Shown here one piece after another: positions 1 through 8,821 of a DNA stretch of 64,000 bases (position 1 is its first letter; the number at the start of each line of letters is the position of its first letter). The notes below the pieces were generated by a model. The model was not told where the DNA came from and did no database searches. It worked only from the letters and a program-made list of their open reading frames with translations. Source of the stretch: JBFMFH01 sp040752275 (GTDB lineage: Bacteria; Acidobacteriota; Vicinamibacteria; Vicinamibacterales; JAKQTR01); NCBI GenBank assembly GCA_040752275.1, contig JBFMFH010000101.1, positions 62,001 to 126,000 on the forward strand. The letters run 5' to 3'. The position numbers and the translations under genes are program-made.

Positions 1-480
1 GCCGCCGTGAAGAACAATGGCATCCGCGTGGCCCTGGACGTCTATGCGAAAGAGCCCGCGACGCCGTCCGGCGATTTCGTGGATTCGCTCATCGGCTTGC
101 CGAACGTGTATGGCACTCATCACATCGGCGCGTCAACCGACCAGGCGCAGGAGGCCATCGCGGCCGAGACCGTGCGCATCGTCACGACCTACCAGCAGAC
201 CGGACGCGTGCCGAATGTCATCAATTTGAGCAAACGGACACCCGCCACCCACGTGCTGGTCGTCCGGCATCAGGACAAGCCCGGCGTTCTGGCGCACGTG
301 TTCGACCGGCTGCGTGAGTCGAGCCTCAACGTGCAGGAGACCGAGAACATCATCTTCGCGGACGCCGTGGCGGCAGTCGCGCGGATCAGTCTGGAAGGCG
401 AGCCGTCGGCCGACGTGATTTCGGCCATCAAGTCCGGGAACCAGTACGTGCTCGACGTGCACGTGGTGGCGATGACCTAG
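1..480 (+). CDS. serA: D-3-phosphoglycerate dehydrogenase, C-terminal part
   Basis: The frame is open to the left edge, so only the last 159 residues are present. The first part ends the NAD-dependent catalytic domain: VALDVYAKEPA and the motif HHIGASTDQAQ, which matches the family segment carrying the catalytic histidine (HIGxST). From about residue 82 (THVLVVRHQDKPGVLAHVFD) a small ACT regulatory domain runs to the stop, as in PGDH forms that sense serine. The enzyme oxidises 3-phosphoglycerate to 3-phosphohydroxypyruvate, the first step of serine synthesis. serC follows 10 bp downstream, so the two consecutive enzymes are almost certainly co-transcribed. Confidence 0.9.
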   Translation, partial: AAVKNNGIRVALDVYAKEPATPSGDFVDSLIGLPNVYGTHHIGASTDQAQEAIAAETVRIVTTYQQTGRVPNVINLSKRTPATHVLVVRHQDKPGVLAHVFDRLRESSLNVQETENIIFADAVAAVARISLEGEPSADVISAIKSGNQYVLDVHVVAMT

Positions 481-490
481 GAGATCCTCC

Positions 491-1591
491 ATGTCCCACG
501 AAACTCCACGCGTGTTCAACTTCGCGGCTGGCCCGGCCGTGCTGCCGCTCCCCGTGCTCGAAGAGGCCCAGCGCGACCTGGTCAGCATGCCCGGCGCCGG
601 CATGTCGATCCTCGAAATGAGTCACCGGGGCAAGTTCTTCGATGCCTGCGCGAAGCAGACGGAAGCCGACATCCGGAAGCTGGCCGACATCCCGGACGAC
701 TACCGCGTGCTGTTCCTGCCCGGCGGCGCCAGCCTGCAGTTCTCGATGGTGCCGCTCAACTTCCTGCCCCGGGACGGCTCGGCCAACTACATCGTCACCG
801 GGTCGTGGTCGCAGAAGGCGGTGAAGGAAGCCAAGAAGGTCGCCGGGGTGAACGTGGCATGGACCGGCGAAGCCGGCAACTTCAGCACCGTGCCGGCTCC
901 GGGCGATCTCAAGCTGAATCCGAACGCGGCGTACGTGGCCTTTACGTCGAACGAAACAATCCACGGCGTTGAATTCAAGTACGTCCCCGACTCGGGCGGC
1001 GTGCCGCTCGTCTGCGACACCTCATCCGACATGTTCAGCCGCCCGCTCGACGTGACGAAGCATGCGCTCATCTATGCCGGCGCCCAGAAGAACATCGGGC
1101 CGGCAGGGGTCGCGCTCGTCATCGTCAGAGATGAGTGGCTGAAGCGGCGCGTCGACGATCCCAAGCTGCCGACGATGCTGAACTACGCGATCCACGCGGA
1201 GAACGGGTCGATGTACAACACCCCGCCCGTCTTCGCGATCTACATCATGGGCCTCGTGATGAAGTGGCTCCTGGCCATCGGGGGCCTGCCGGCCATCCAC
1301 GCGATCAACGAACGCAAGGCGGCCAGGCTCTACGCGGAAATCGACCGCACGGGCTTCTACAGGGGCCACGCCGAGAAGGCCTGCCGGTCGCTGATGAACG
1401 TCACGTTCCGCCTGCCGAGCGAGGAACTCGAGGCCGCGTTCGTGAAGGAGTCGAAAGCGGCCGGCCTCGATGGCCTCAAGGGCCACCGGTCGGTTGGAGG
1501 CCTGCGAGCCTCGATCTACAACGCATTCCCGGAAGACGGCATCGACGCGCTGGTGCAGTTCATGCGGGAGTTCGAACGCAAGAACGGGTAG
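491..1591 (+). CDS. serC: phosphoserine aminotransferase
   Basis: 366 residues, the usual SerC length. The protein opens with the family signature VFNFAAGPAVLP and carries the PLP-binding lysine in YAGAQKNIGPAG (about Lys200) and the C-terminal HRSVGGLRASIYNAF block. It transaminates 3-phosphohydroxypyruvate to phosphoserine with glutamate, and in some bacteria also serves pyridoxal-phosphate synthesis. An AGGAG lies just ahead of the ATG. The gene sits 10 bp after serA in the same direction. It converges on the histidine kinase gene with only 17 bp between the two stops and no hairpin visible there. Confidence 0.95.
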   Translation: MSHETPRVFNFAAGPAVLPLPVLEEAQRDLVSMPGAGMSILEMSHRGKFFDACAKQTEADIRKLADIPDDYRVLFLPGGASLQFSMVPLNFLPRDGSANYIVTGSWSQKAVKEAKKVAGVNVAWTGEAGNFSTVPAPGDLKLNPNAAYVAFTSNETIHGVEFKYVPDSGGVPLVCDTSSDMFSRPLDVTKHALIYAGAQKNIGPAGVALVIVRDEWLKRRVDDPKLPTMLNYAIHAENGSMYNTPPVFAIYIMGLVMKWLLAIGGLPAIHAINERKAARLYAEIDRTGFYRGHAEKACRSLMNVTFRLPSEELEAAFVKESKAAGLDGLKGHRSVGGLRASIYNAFPEDGIDALVQFMREFERKNG

Positions 1592-1608
1592 GCACCGGCG
1601 ACGCCCTG

Positions 1609-4041
1609 TCAGCCGGCGTCGGCGAGCACGTCGTGTACCTTCCGCGCGAGCGCGTCAGGACTGAAGGGCTTCTGGAGGAAGGGCACGTCACGCAGGGATC
1701 CTCCCTGCGGGACGAGGGCGTCGTCCGCATATCCCGACATGTAGAGGATACGCAGGTCTGGGCGTCGTTCCACCAGTCGGGCTGCCAACTCGAAGCCGTT
1801 CATGCCGGGCATGACCACGTCCGTGAGCAGAAGATCCAGCCGGTCGGGCCAGCCGGTCTCGATCTCCAGCGCCTCGCTGGGCGTCCCCGCTTCGAGCACA
1901 CGGTGCCCAGCCGCCTTGAGTGCCCGCACGGCCAGCTTGCGTAGAGCCCGGTCATCCTCCACCACCAGCAGTGTCGCCGACCTTCCTTGAGGGCGACTGA
2001 CAGTTTCCGGCTCAATCGGATCGACGGGAGCGTCCACGCAGGGCAAGTACGCCCTGAAGACCGAGCCGGCGCCGGGCTCGGTGTACACCCAGATGTGTCC
2101 GCCGCTCTGCTTGATGATGCCGTGAACGGTCGCAAGGCCCAGGCCCGTTCCGCGGCCCTTCGCCTTGGTCGTGAAGAACGGCTCGAACACCCGGGCTGCG
2201 GTGGCCGCATCCATGCCGACGCCCGTATCGCCGACCACCAACATGACGTGCGGTCCTGGGTTGACCCCCACGCGGAGAGAGGCGTAGGCCTCGTCCAGCA
2301 GAACGTCCTTGGTCTGAAGGGTCAGCCTGCCGCCGTTGGGCATGGCGTCGCGCGCGTTGATCACGAGATTGAGAACCACTTGTTCGATCTGGCCGGGATC
2401 GGCCGCGACATGCCCGGCTGCCTCGGTCGCGACCGCGACCTCGATGTGCTCGCCGATCAGTCGCGTGAGCATGGGCACCATCGCCTTGACCGAATCAGAG
2501 AGGCTCAGAACACGCGGGGCAAGGACTTGCTGCCGGCTGAAGGCCAGGAGCTGATCGACGAGTGACGTCGCCTGGGAAACCGCACGATGAATCTCCCCGA
2601 GATCGGCTTGGAGCGGACTCGCCGGCGGGAGCGCCTGCGCGAGCAGTGACCCGTAGCCCTGAATGGCCGTCAGCAGGTTGTTGAAGTCGTGCGCGATGCC
2701 GCCGGCAAGCTGCCCGACGGCCTCCATCTTCTGGGACTGGCGCAACTGCTCCTCTGTCTGCTGCTGGTTCGTGACGTCAACGGCGATGCCTGCAGCGCGC
2801 CCGGGCGTGCCGTGCTTGCCGGGCGTGACCCTCCCGAGACTACTGAGCCAGTGCAAGCTACCGTCAGGCCAGGTGGTTCGATAGACCATCCTCCACTCGG
2901 CCCCTTCGCGGCCGGCTCGGTCGATTGCGTGCTGCACCGCGTGACGATCCTCGGGATGAACCCGATCCAGGAACGCCTCAAACGTCCCCGCGAACGCGCC
3001 GGGTGCCATGCCGTGAAGCTGCTTGAGCGTCGTTGACCAATGTACGGAGCCAGGCGGCCAGTCGGCCTCCCACAAGCCGACTCCCGCAGCCTCGAGGGCA
3101 AAGCGCATGCGCTGCTCGGTCCTTCGCAGTCTCTCCCAGGCGGTCGACCGCTCCTCCAGCACGACGGCCGGAACCAGGGACGAGAGGGTCGCCAGTGCGA
3201 CGAACGCATGCAGTTGCATGGCCGTACTCACCCCGGTCTGACCCGTTGTTACAAATGGGCCCACACCGAGCGCAGCATGCCACGTCGCGAGAACGGCAAG
3301 GACAATCGAGCCCGTTGCCGCGCCACGAGGACCAAGACGAGCTGCGGCCCAGATGAGAATCGGGATACTGATATACGGATCCGGTTCGACGACCCAGCCG
3401 TGCCTCGGTCCCAGCACCAATTGTCCTGCCAGCAGGAGCACCACCAGGAAGAACACGGCCTCGACGGCCTGACGTCGCCCGGGCAGGGACTCCGGGCGGG
3501 CCCACGTAAGCAGCAGGGGTGCCACCGATAACATGCCGAGCCCATCGCCGACCCACCACACGAACCATGCCTCCCCCCACGACGTACTGAATGCGGCGTG
3601 GAGGATGGCCGCCCCAAGCAGCGCCGTCGCGCCGTTGGCGAATACCGCCGCGCCAACGGTCAGATACAGGACGGAGCGGAGACCGACCAGTCGAGCCGGC
3701 GTGCCGAGGGCGCGGGTCAGCAGCCATGCAGCAACCACGCTCTCCGTCTGATTGGCCAACGCGGACAGCACGGCCCGGCCAATCGGGGAGGCCTGGAGCA
3801 GGTCCGACCCCAGACATCCCAGAAAACCCCCGACAAGCAAGTACGGCCAGTCGCGCCGCTCCTTGAGCGCGAGCAGTCCCAGCATCACACCGGCCGGAGG
3901 CCACAGCGTCACGATGCCGGCGGGAATGGCCAATGCATAGCCCACGCGGGCGCTGGCGAAATACGCGAGAGCCGACAGCATGACGAGCGCGAGCGCGTGG
4001 AACCTGCGGTGCTGCACGAAGGCGGAAACGACACGCTGCAT
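1609..4041 (-). CDS. MASE1-PAS hybrid sensor histidine kinase with receiver domain
   Basis: About 810 residues when started at the ATG at 4041. An upstream in-frame ATG at 4110 would add 23 residues of unlikely character. Order of parts: a MASE1-like integral membrane sensor of many hydrophobic helices (to about residue 295, with TLWPPAGVMLG and a WWVGDGLGML motif); a PAS fold (about 310-425, with VHPEDR); a HisKA dimerisation domain with the phospho-acceptor in GGIAHDFNNLL (about His451); an HATPase domain (NLVINARDAM, GDTGVGMD, GRGTGLGLATV); and a C-terminal receiver domain with phospho-Asp in TDVVMPGMNG (about Asp741) and Lys in KPFSPD. The C-terminal receiver makes it a hybrid kinase; no partner regulator is adjacent and the signal is unknown. 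Confidence 0.9.
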   Translation of the reverse strand: MQRVVSAFVQHRRFHALALVMLSALAYFASARVGYALAIPAGIVTLWPPAGVMLGLLALKERRDWPYLLVGGFLGCLGSDLLQASPIGRAVLSALANQTESVVAAWLLTRALGTPARLVGLRSVLYLTVGAAVFANGATALLGAAILHAAFSTSWGEAWFVWWVGDGLGMLSVAPLLLTWARPESLPGRRQAVEAVFFLVVLLLAGQLVLGPRHGWVVEPDPYISIPILIWAAARLGPRGAATGSIVLAVLATWHAALGVGPFVTTGQTGVSTAMQLHAFVALATLSSLVPAVVLEERSTAWERLRRTEQRMRFALEAAGVGLWEADWPPGSVHWSTTLKQLHGMAPGAFAGTFEAFLDRVHPEDRHAVQHAIDRAGREGAEWRMVYRTTWPDGSLHWLSSLGRVTPGKHGTPGRAAGIAVDVTNQQQTEEQLRQSQKMEAVGQLAGGIAHDFNNLLTAIQGYGSLLAQALPPASPLQADLGEIHRAVSQATSLVDQLLAFSRQQVLAPRVLSLSDSVKAMVPMLTRLIGEHIEVAVATEAAGHVAADPGQIEQVVLNLVINARDAMPNGGRLTLQTKDVLLDEAYASLRVGVNPGPHVMLVVGDTGVGMDAATAARVFEPFFTTKAKGRGTGLGLATVHGIIKQSGGHIWVYTEPGAGSVFRAYLPCVDAPVDPIEPETVSRPQGRSATLLVVEDDRALRKLAVRALKAAGHRVLEAGTPSEALEIETGWPDRLDLLLTDVVMPGMNGFELAARLVERRPDLRILYMSGYADDALVPQGGSLRDVPFLQKPFSPDALARKVHDVLADAG

Positions 4042-4209
4042 CGGGCGCAAGCGTAGCACAATCGCTGGAACGGGCCAGACCGGAAGGGGCCCACAAGAGA
4101 CGACGGGCACATCTGCCCACCTCGGTGTCGACGCGGCTGTGCTAGACTCTCCGCCTGCCCCGGCGGGCGCGGGTGCCCGCCATCACATCCAGGACATCGT
4201 GAGGTGCTC

Positions 4210-7200
4210 ATGAGGACGCATCGTCTGTCTGCGTTGGCCGCGGCCCTGGCTGCAGGGTTCGCGCTGGCCCTAGCCGCCCACGGCCCGGGTGAGGTCGCGG
4301 CCCAGGGGCCATCGAGTTCCCCTGCCGCCGCGCTGAAGAGTCTCCAGTGGCGCAGCATCGGTCCCACGGCCCAGACCGGACGCGTCTCGGCGGTCGCGGG
4401 CATCCCCGGAGACGTCAACACGTGGTATGTCGGTGCCGCTGCGGGCGGTGTCTTCAAGACGACCAACAACGGGGTGTCGTGGACGGCGCTGTTTGACGAA
4501 CAGCCAAACGTGTCGATCGGCGACATCGCGATTGCACCCTCGAATCCCAATGTCATCTACGTCGGGACGGGCGAAGGGAATCCCCGGAACAGTGCGTCGT
4601 TCGGCGAGGGTGTCTTCAAGTCGATCGATGCAGGTGGACACTGGACGCACGTCGGTCTGAAGGACGCCGACAAGATCGCACGTCTGCGCATCGACCCGCG
4701 AGACCCCGATGTCGTCTATGCGTGCGTGCTCGGCGGCGCCTGGGGCCCGACCGAAGAACGAGGCCTGTTCAAAACGACCGACGGCGGCAAGAGCTGGCAC
4801 AAGATCCTCTACAGGAACGAGCGTACGGGATGCTCGGATGTCGACATCGATCCGACCAACGGCAACATCGTGTACGCCGGCCTGTACACCTTTCGCCGCT
4901 GGGCCTGGTACTTCGACTCGGGCGGCGGCGACACGGCCGTCTACAAGTCTTCGGACGGCGGAGGCAGCTGGACGAGGCTGTCGGGCCCGGAGGCCGATCG
5001 CGGGCTCCCGAAGGGGCCGATGGACCGCATCGGGATCGGCGTCGCGCGAAGCAATCCGAACGTTGTCTACGTGATCAGCGAGACGACGAGCGAGGGGGAG
5101 ATCTGGCGGACGGACGATGCCGGCGCGACATGGAGGATGGTCAACAAGGACCCCAACATCAACTTCCGGCCGTTCTACTACTCGGACATCCGCGTCGATC
5201 CCCAGCATCCCAACACCGTCTATTCCCTTTCGGGCCCGCTGCTGAAGTCGGAGGACGGCGGCCGGACGTTCACCCGGATCGGCAACTCCACGCACGGCGA
5301 CCATCAGGCCATGTGGATCGACCCCACGAACTCGAATCGGATTCTGAGCGGTGACGACGGCGGGTTCCAGGTGTCGTACGACGCGGGCGCAACCTTCGAC
5401 GTGCTGAACAACATTCCTTTCACCCAGTTCTACAACGTCGACTATGACCTGCGAATCCCGTACCACCTCTGCGGCGGTTTGCAGGACAATGGTACCTGGT
5501 GCGGTCCCAGCCAGACGCCTGGGGCCCAAGGAACGCCCAAGAGCGAGTGGCAGAATGTCGGCGGCGGCGATGGCTTCTTCGCGGTGCCGGACCTGACGGA
5601 CCCGGACCTGGTCTACAACAACCTCCAGGGTGGCGTCATCAGCCTGACCAACCGCAAGACCAGGGCGTCCTGGGGCGTGAATCCCTACCCCGGCGGCATC
5701 GGGTCGAGCGGGCAGTGGATGGCCCCGCAGAAGTACCGCTTCAACTGGAACGCGCCGATCGTGCTGTCGCCGCAAGATCCGATGACGGTCTACTACGGCG
5801 GCAACGTCCTGTTCAGGACGACCGATCGCGGCCATTCGTGGGAGGTCATCAGCCCGGACCTCACGACCAACGACAAGGAGAAGCAGAAGTCATCCGGCGG
5901 CCAGATCGTGACCGACAATACCGCCGCCGAGTTCCATTGCACGATCATCAGCATCGGTCCGTCGCCCCTCGACGCCAACCTCATCTGGGTGGGTACCGAC
6001 GACGGGAACGTGCAAGTGACGCGTGACGGGGGGAAGAGCTGGACCAGCATTTTCGCGCACGCACCGGGCCTGAAGCCCAGCGCGTGGATCAACAAAGTCG
6101 AGCCGTCTCGTTTCGACAAGGCCACCGCCTACGTATCAGCCAGCCACTGGCAGGACGGCGACTACACGCCGTACTTCTACAGGACGACCGACTACGGCGG
6201 GACCTGGACCAAGATCACCGACGGCCTGCTGCCGAAGGGCTGGTCCCACGTCATCCGCGAGGATCCGAAGAACCGGGACCTGCTCTACGCGGGCACGGAG
6301 AACGGCCTGTATGCCTCGTGGGACCGGGGTGAGAACTGGGTCTCGATCCGCAACAACATGCCGGCGGCGCCCGTCCGGGACATCAAGATCCACCCCCGCG
6401 ACAACGACATCATCGTGGCGACCCATGGCCGGGGCCTCTACATCCTCGACGATGCAGCGCCCTTCCAGCAGGTGACCGCGGCGGTGAAATCCGAGGCCTA
6501 CCTGTTCCCGGTTCGGCCGGCCATCCGGTGGGCCGGCGGCTCGGGGATGTTCCGGCTTAATGAACGCGACTGGATTGCTCCCAACCCGCCAGCGGGCGCC
6601 TACATCAACCTGTATCTGAGGAACGCGCCGGAACGGCCCCTCACCATCACGATTGCCGACAAGGCCGGGAGGACCGTGCGTAGCCTGCGCAATCAGCGCG
6701 CCCGAGCTGGTGTCAACCGCTTCGTCTGGGATCTGAGATGGGACAACCCGGCGGCCCGGGAGGATCCGGCCATGGCGGACATCCCGGTTGCGGTTCGTGC
6801 ACGGTTCGGGTTCGGGAGCTTCGGACCCTCCGTCCTGCCAGGCGAGTACGTGGTCAAGGTGGCCGCCGGCGGGCGGGAACTGACCTCTCCCGTCACCGTC
6901 ATGCTCGAACCCGGCGTCACGGTGCCGCAGTCCGACTTGCAGGCGCAGATCGACGCGGCCTTCGCGATGCTCGATGTCCAGAAGCGCCTCAATGCTGTCA
7001 TCGACCGTATCGACAGCCTGAGGGAGCAGTTGACGGCGCTCGACGGCTCGCTCGGGAAGCAGGCGCCACCGCCGGCCGTCCGTGGCCTGGTGAAGCAGAC
7101 CATGACCAGGCTGAAGACGTGGCGAGACGAAGAGCTGGTGCGCCCGCTGTCGGGTCTTGGATACCGGCAGTATCCCAGACTGCGCGAGAATGTGCAGTCA

Positions 7201-7371
7201 GTGGCTGGCTACGTCAATCGGGGCTTCAAAGCACCGAACGAAGGCGAGAAGCTGCGCATGAAGGAACTGGTTGACGAGACAGCCGCGGCCGAGAGGACGC
7301 TCGCGGCCATCGAAGGCGGCGAGATCGCGGCGATCAACGCAGCGATGAAGGGGGAGCCGCGGATACGGTGA
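4210..7371 (+). CDS. secreted Asp-box (BNR/VPS10-type) beta-propeller protein
   Basis: 1053 residues from the ATG at 4210, preceded by GTGAGG; a GTG at 4204 is a less likely start. An N-terminal signal peptide (LAAALAAGFALALAA, cleavage near VAAQ) is followed by at least nine Asp-box repeats of the form S/T-x-D-x-G-x-S/T-W/F, for example TDGGKSW, SSDGGGSW, TDDAGATW, SEDGGRTF, TTDRGHSW, TRDGGKSW and SWDRGENW. These indicate one or two seven- to ten-bladed propellers like sialidase or Vps10 folds. Beyond about residue 760 comes an immunoglobulin-like stretch (RAGVNRFVWDLRWDNP, LPGEYVVKV) and a helical C-terminus. Large proteins of this family are common in Acidobacteriota and Bacteroidota and often called exo-sialidase-like, but I see no proof of sialidase activity. 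It is divergent from the histidine kinase with a 168 bp intergenic region. Confidence 0.8.
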   Translation: MRTHRLSALAAALAAGFALALAAHGPGEVAAQGPSSSPAAALKSLQWRSIGPTAQTGRVSAVAGIPGDVNTWYVGAAAGGVFKTTNNGVSWTALFDEQPNVSIGDIAIAPSNPNVIYVGTGEGNPRNSASFGEGVFKSIDAGGHWTHVGLKDADKIARLRIDPRDPDVVYACVLGGAWGPTEERGLFKTTDGGKSWHKILYRNERTGCSDVDIDPTNGNIVYAGLYTFRRWAWYFDSGGGDTAVYKSSDGGGSWTRLSGPEADRGLPKGPMDRIGIGVARSNPNVVYVISETTSEGEIWRTDDAGATWRMVNKDPNINFRPFYYSDIRVDPQHPNTVYSLSGPLLKSEDGGRTFTRIGNSTHGDHQAMWIDPTNSNRILSGDDGGFQVSYDAGATFDVLNNIPFTQFYNVDYDLRIPYHLCGGLQDNGTWCGPSQTPGAQGTPKSEWQNVGGGDGFFAVPDLTDPDLVYNNLQGGVISLTNRKTRASWGVNPYPGGIGSSGQWMAPQKYRFNWNAPIVLSPQDPMTVYYGGNVLFRTTDRGHSWEVISPDLTTNDKEKQKSSGGQIVTDNTAAEFHCTIISIGPSPLDANLIWVGTDDGNVQVTRDGGKSWTSIFAHAPGLKPSAWINKVEPSRFDKATAYVSASHWQDGDYTPYFYRTTDYGGTWTKITDGLLPKGWSHVIREDPKNRDLLYAGTENGLYASWDRGENWVSIRNNMPAAPVRDIKIHPRDNDIIVATHGRGLYILDDAAPFQQVTAAVKSEAYLFPVRPAIRWAGGSGMFRLNERDWIAPNPPAGAYINLYLRNAPERPLTITIADKAGRTVRSLRNQRARAGVNRFVWDLRWDNPAAREDPAMADIPVAVRARFGFGSFGPSVLPGEYVVKVAAGGRELTSPVTVMLEPGVTVPQSDLQAQIDAAFAMLDVQKRLNAVIDRIDSLREQLTALDGSLGKQAPPPAVRGLVKQTMTRLKTWRDEELVRPLSGLGYRQYPRLRENVQSVAGYVNRGFKAPNEGEKLRMKELVDETAAAERTLAAIEGGEIAAINAAMKGEPRIR

Positions 7372-7380
7372 CACCAGGAG

Positions 7381-7470
7381 CCGGGATTCGGGATTCGGGA
7401 GTCCAAAGTCGCAGCTCGGACCAGGTCCTGGCCCGGCGCAAGACCCGAATCCCGAATCCCGAATCCCGAG
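7381..7470. repeat. inverted pair of GGGATTC heptamer repeats between convergent genes
   Basis: Between the stops of two convergent genes (7371 and 7484) lies a left arm at 7381-7400 made of tandem GGGATTC units and a right arm at 7443-7470 made of GAATCCC units. The arms are complementary over about 18 bp with a loop of about 40 bp. The transcript of either gene could fold into a long stem here, so it may work as a bidirectional terminator or 3' stabiliser; there is no T tract. The same heptamer occurs at five other places in the window. Confidence 0.75.
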
Positions 7471-7483
7471 TCCAGATCCTCGT

Positions 7484-8815
7484 TCAGCGCGAGCGTCTCT
7501 TGCGTAGCAGCCCCTTGAGCACGTCCGTCAGGTCAGGCTTGCCGATGACCTGCAGCTCGTAGCGCACGCGCACCGTTGGCTTCCTGATCGTAATGATTCG
7601 ATTCAGGTCAATCGGCGTGCCGATGATGACCGTGTCGCACGGGGTACGGTTGATGGTCTTCTCGAGGTCCTTGATCTGGTGATTCCCGTACCCCATCGCA
7701 GGCAAGAGGGTGCCGATGCCCGGGTACTTCGCGAAGGTCTCTCTGATTGTGCCGACCGTGTAGGGCCGGGGATCGACGATCTCGGCGGCGTTGAACTTGC
7801 CGGCCGCGACGATGCCGGCCCCGAACTTCATCTCGCCGTGTGTCAGCGTCGGGCCGTCCTCGACGACGAGAACCCGTCTTCCGGTGATGCGCTCGGGATG
7901 GTCGACGAGGATGGGTGAGGCGCCCTCGATGATCTGCGCCTTCGTGTTGACCAGCCGGATGTTCGCGCGCAGCGCGTTGATGTTGCCGATGTCCGCCGTG
8001 TCCACCTTGTTGATGAGCACGACATCGGCCATCCGCAGGTTCGTACCCCCGGGGTAGTAGGTCAGCTCGTTCCCCACGCGCAACGGGTCTGCGACGACGA
8101 CGTGAATGTCCGGGCGGTAGAACGGCGTGTCGTTGTTGCCCCCGTCCCAGAGGATGACATCGGCTTCGGCCTGCGCCTGGGCCAGGATGTCGCCGTAGTC
8201 GACCCCGGCGTAGACAATCGTGCCGCTGACGATGTGCGGCTCGTACTCCTCGATCTCTTCGATCGTGCAGTCGTGCTTCTTGAGGTCGGCAATCGAGGCG
8301 AAGCGCTGGACACGCTGTCTGTCGAGGTTGCCGTACGGCATCGGGTGGCGGATGGCGGCCACGCTGAGGCCGGCGCCGCGCAGCATCCCCGCGATGCGTC
8401 TGGTCGTCTGGCTCTTGCCGGATCCGGTTCGCACTGCGCAGACGGCCACGACGGGCTTCCGGCTCTTGAGCATGGTTGCAGCCGGGCTGAGAAGCTTGAA
8501 GTGCGCGCCCGCCGCATTGACGACCGAGCCGCGATCCAGGACGTAGGTGTACGACACGTCGCTGTACGAGAAGACGACCTCGTCGATCTCCTCCGTGCGG
8601 ATGATCGACTCGAGGTCTTCCTCGGCGAGGATCGGGATGCCCTTCGGGTACAGCTTGCCGGCCAGCGATGCTGGATACCGCCGGTCCTCGATATTCGGGA
8701 TCTGGGTGGCCGTGAACGCCACGACCTGGTACCGCGGATCGTCGCGATAGACGACGTTGAAGTTGTGGAAATCGCGCCCTGCGGCGCCCATGATCAGGGT
8801 TCGGGTGGGTTTCAT
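7484..8815 (-). CDS. cyclic 2,3-diphosphoglycerate synthetase-like P-loop protein
   Basis: 443 residues. It resembles the bacterial branch of the cyclic-2,3-diphosphoglycerate synthetase family. An N-terminal Rossmann-like part (MKPTRTLIMGAAGRDFHNF) is followed by a P-loop at about 128-136 (VRTGSGKSQ), an acidic WDGGNND motif at about 223-229 and an LINKVDTAD segment at about 268-275 that recalls the NKxD guanine-recognition motif of SIMIBI GTPases such as CobW and UreG. In methanogens the family makes an osmolyte, but in bacteria its substrate is not established. Here it is the last gene of a minus-strand group of ornithine and carbamoyl-phosphate enzymes, 6 bp after ornithine aminotransferase, so a role in that metabolism is the natural inference. 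Nucleotide binding is likely; the reaction is unknown. Confidence 0.75.
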   Translation of the reverse strand: MKPTRTLIMGAAGRDFHNFNVVYRDDPRYQVVAFTATQIPNIEDRRYPASLAGKLYPKGIPILAEEDLESIIRTEEIDEVVFSYSDVSYTYVLDRGSVVNAAGAHFKLLSPAATMLKSRKPVVAVCAVRTGSGKSQTTRRIAGMLRGAGLSVAAIRHPMPYGNLDRQRVQRFASIADLKKHDCTIEEIEEYEPHIVSGTIVYAGVDYGDILAQAQAEADVILWDGGNNDTPFYRPDIHVVVADPLRVGNELTYYPGGTNLRMADVVLINKVDTADIGNINALRANIRLVNTKAQIIEGASPILVDHPERITGRRVLVVEDGPTLTHGEMKFGAGIVAAGKFNAAEIVDPRPYTVGTIRETFAKYPGIGTLLPAMGYGNHQIKDLEKTINRTPCDTVIIGTPIDLNRIITIRKPTVRVRYELQVIGKPDLTDVLKGLLRKRRSR

Positions 8816-8821
8816 GGTCCC

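Noticed and set aside
4270..5835. 521-codon minus-strand open frame antisense to the Asp-box protein
   Set aside because: Third-position GC produces long antisense frames; the plus strand has a signal peptide and clear Asp-box repeats, and the minus frame shows no domain.
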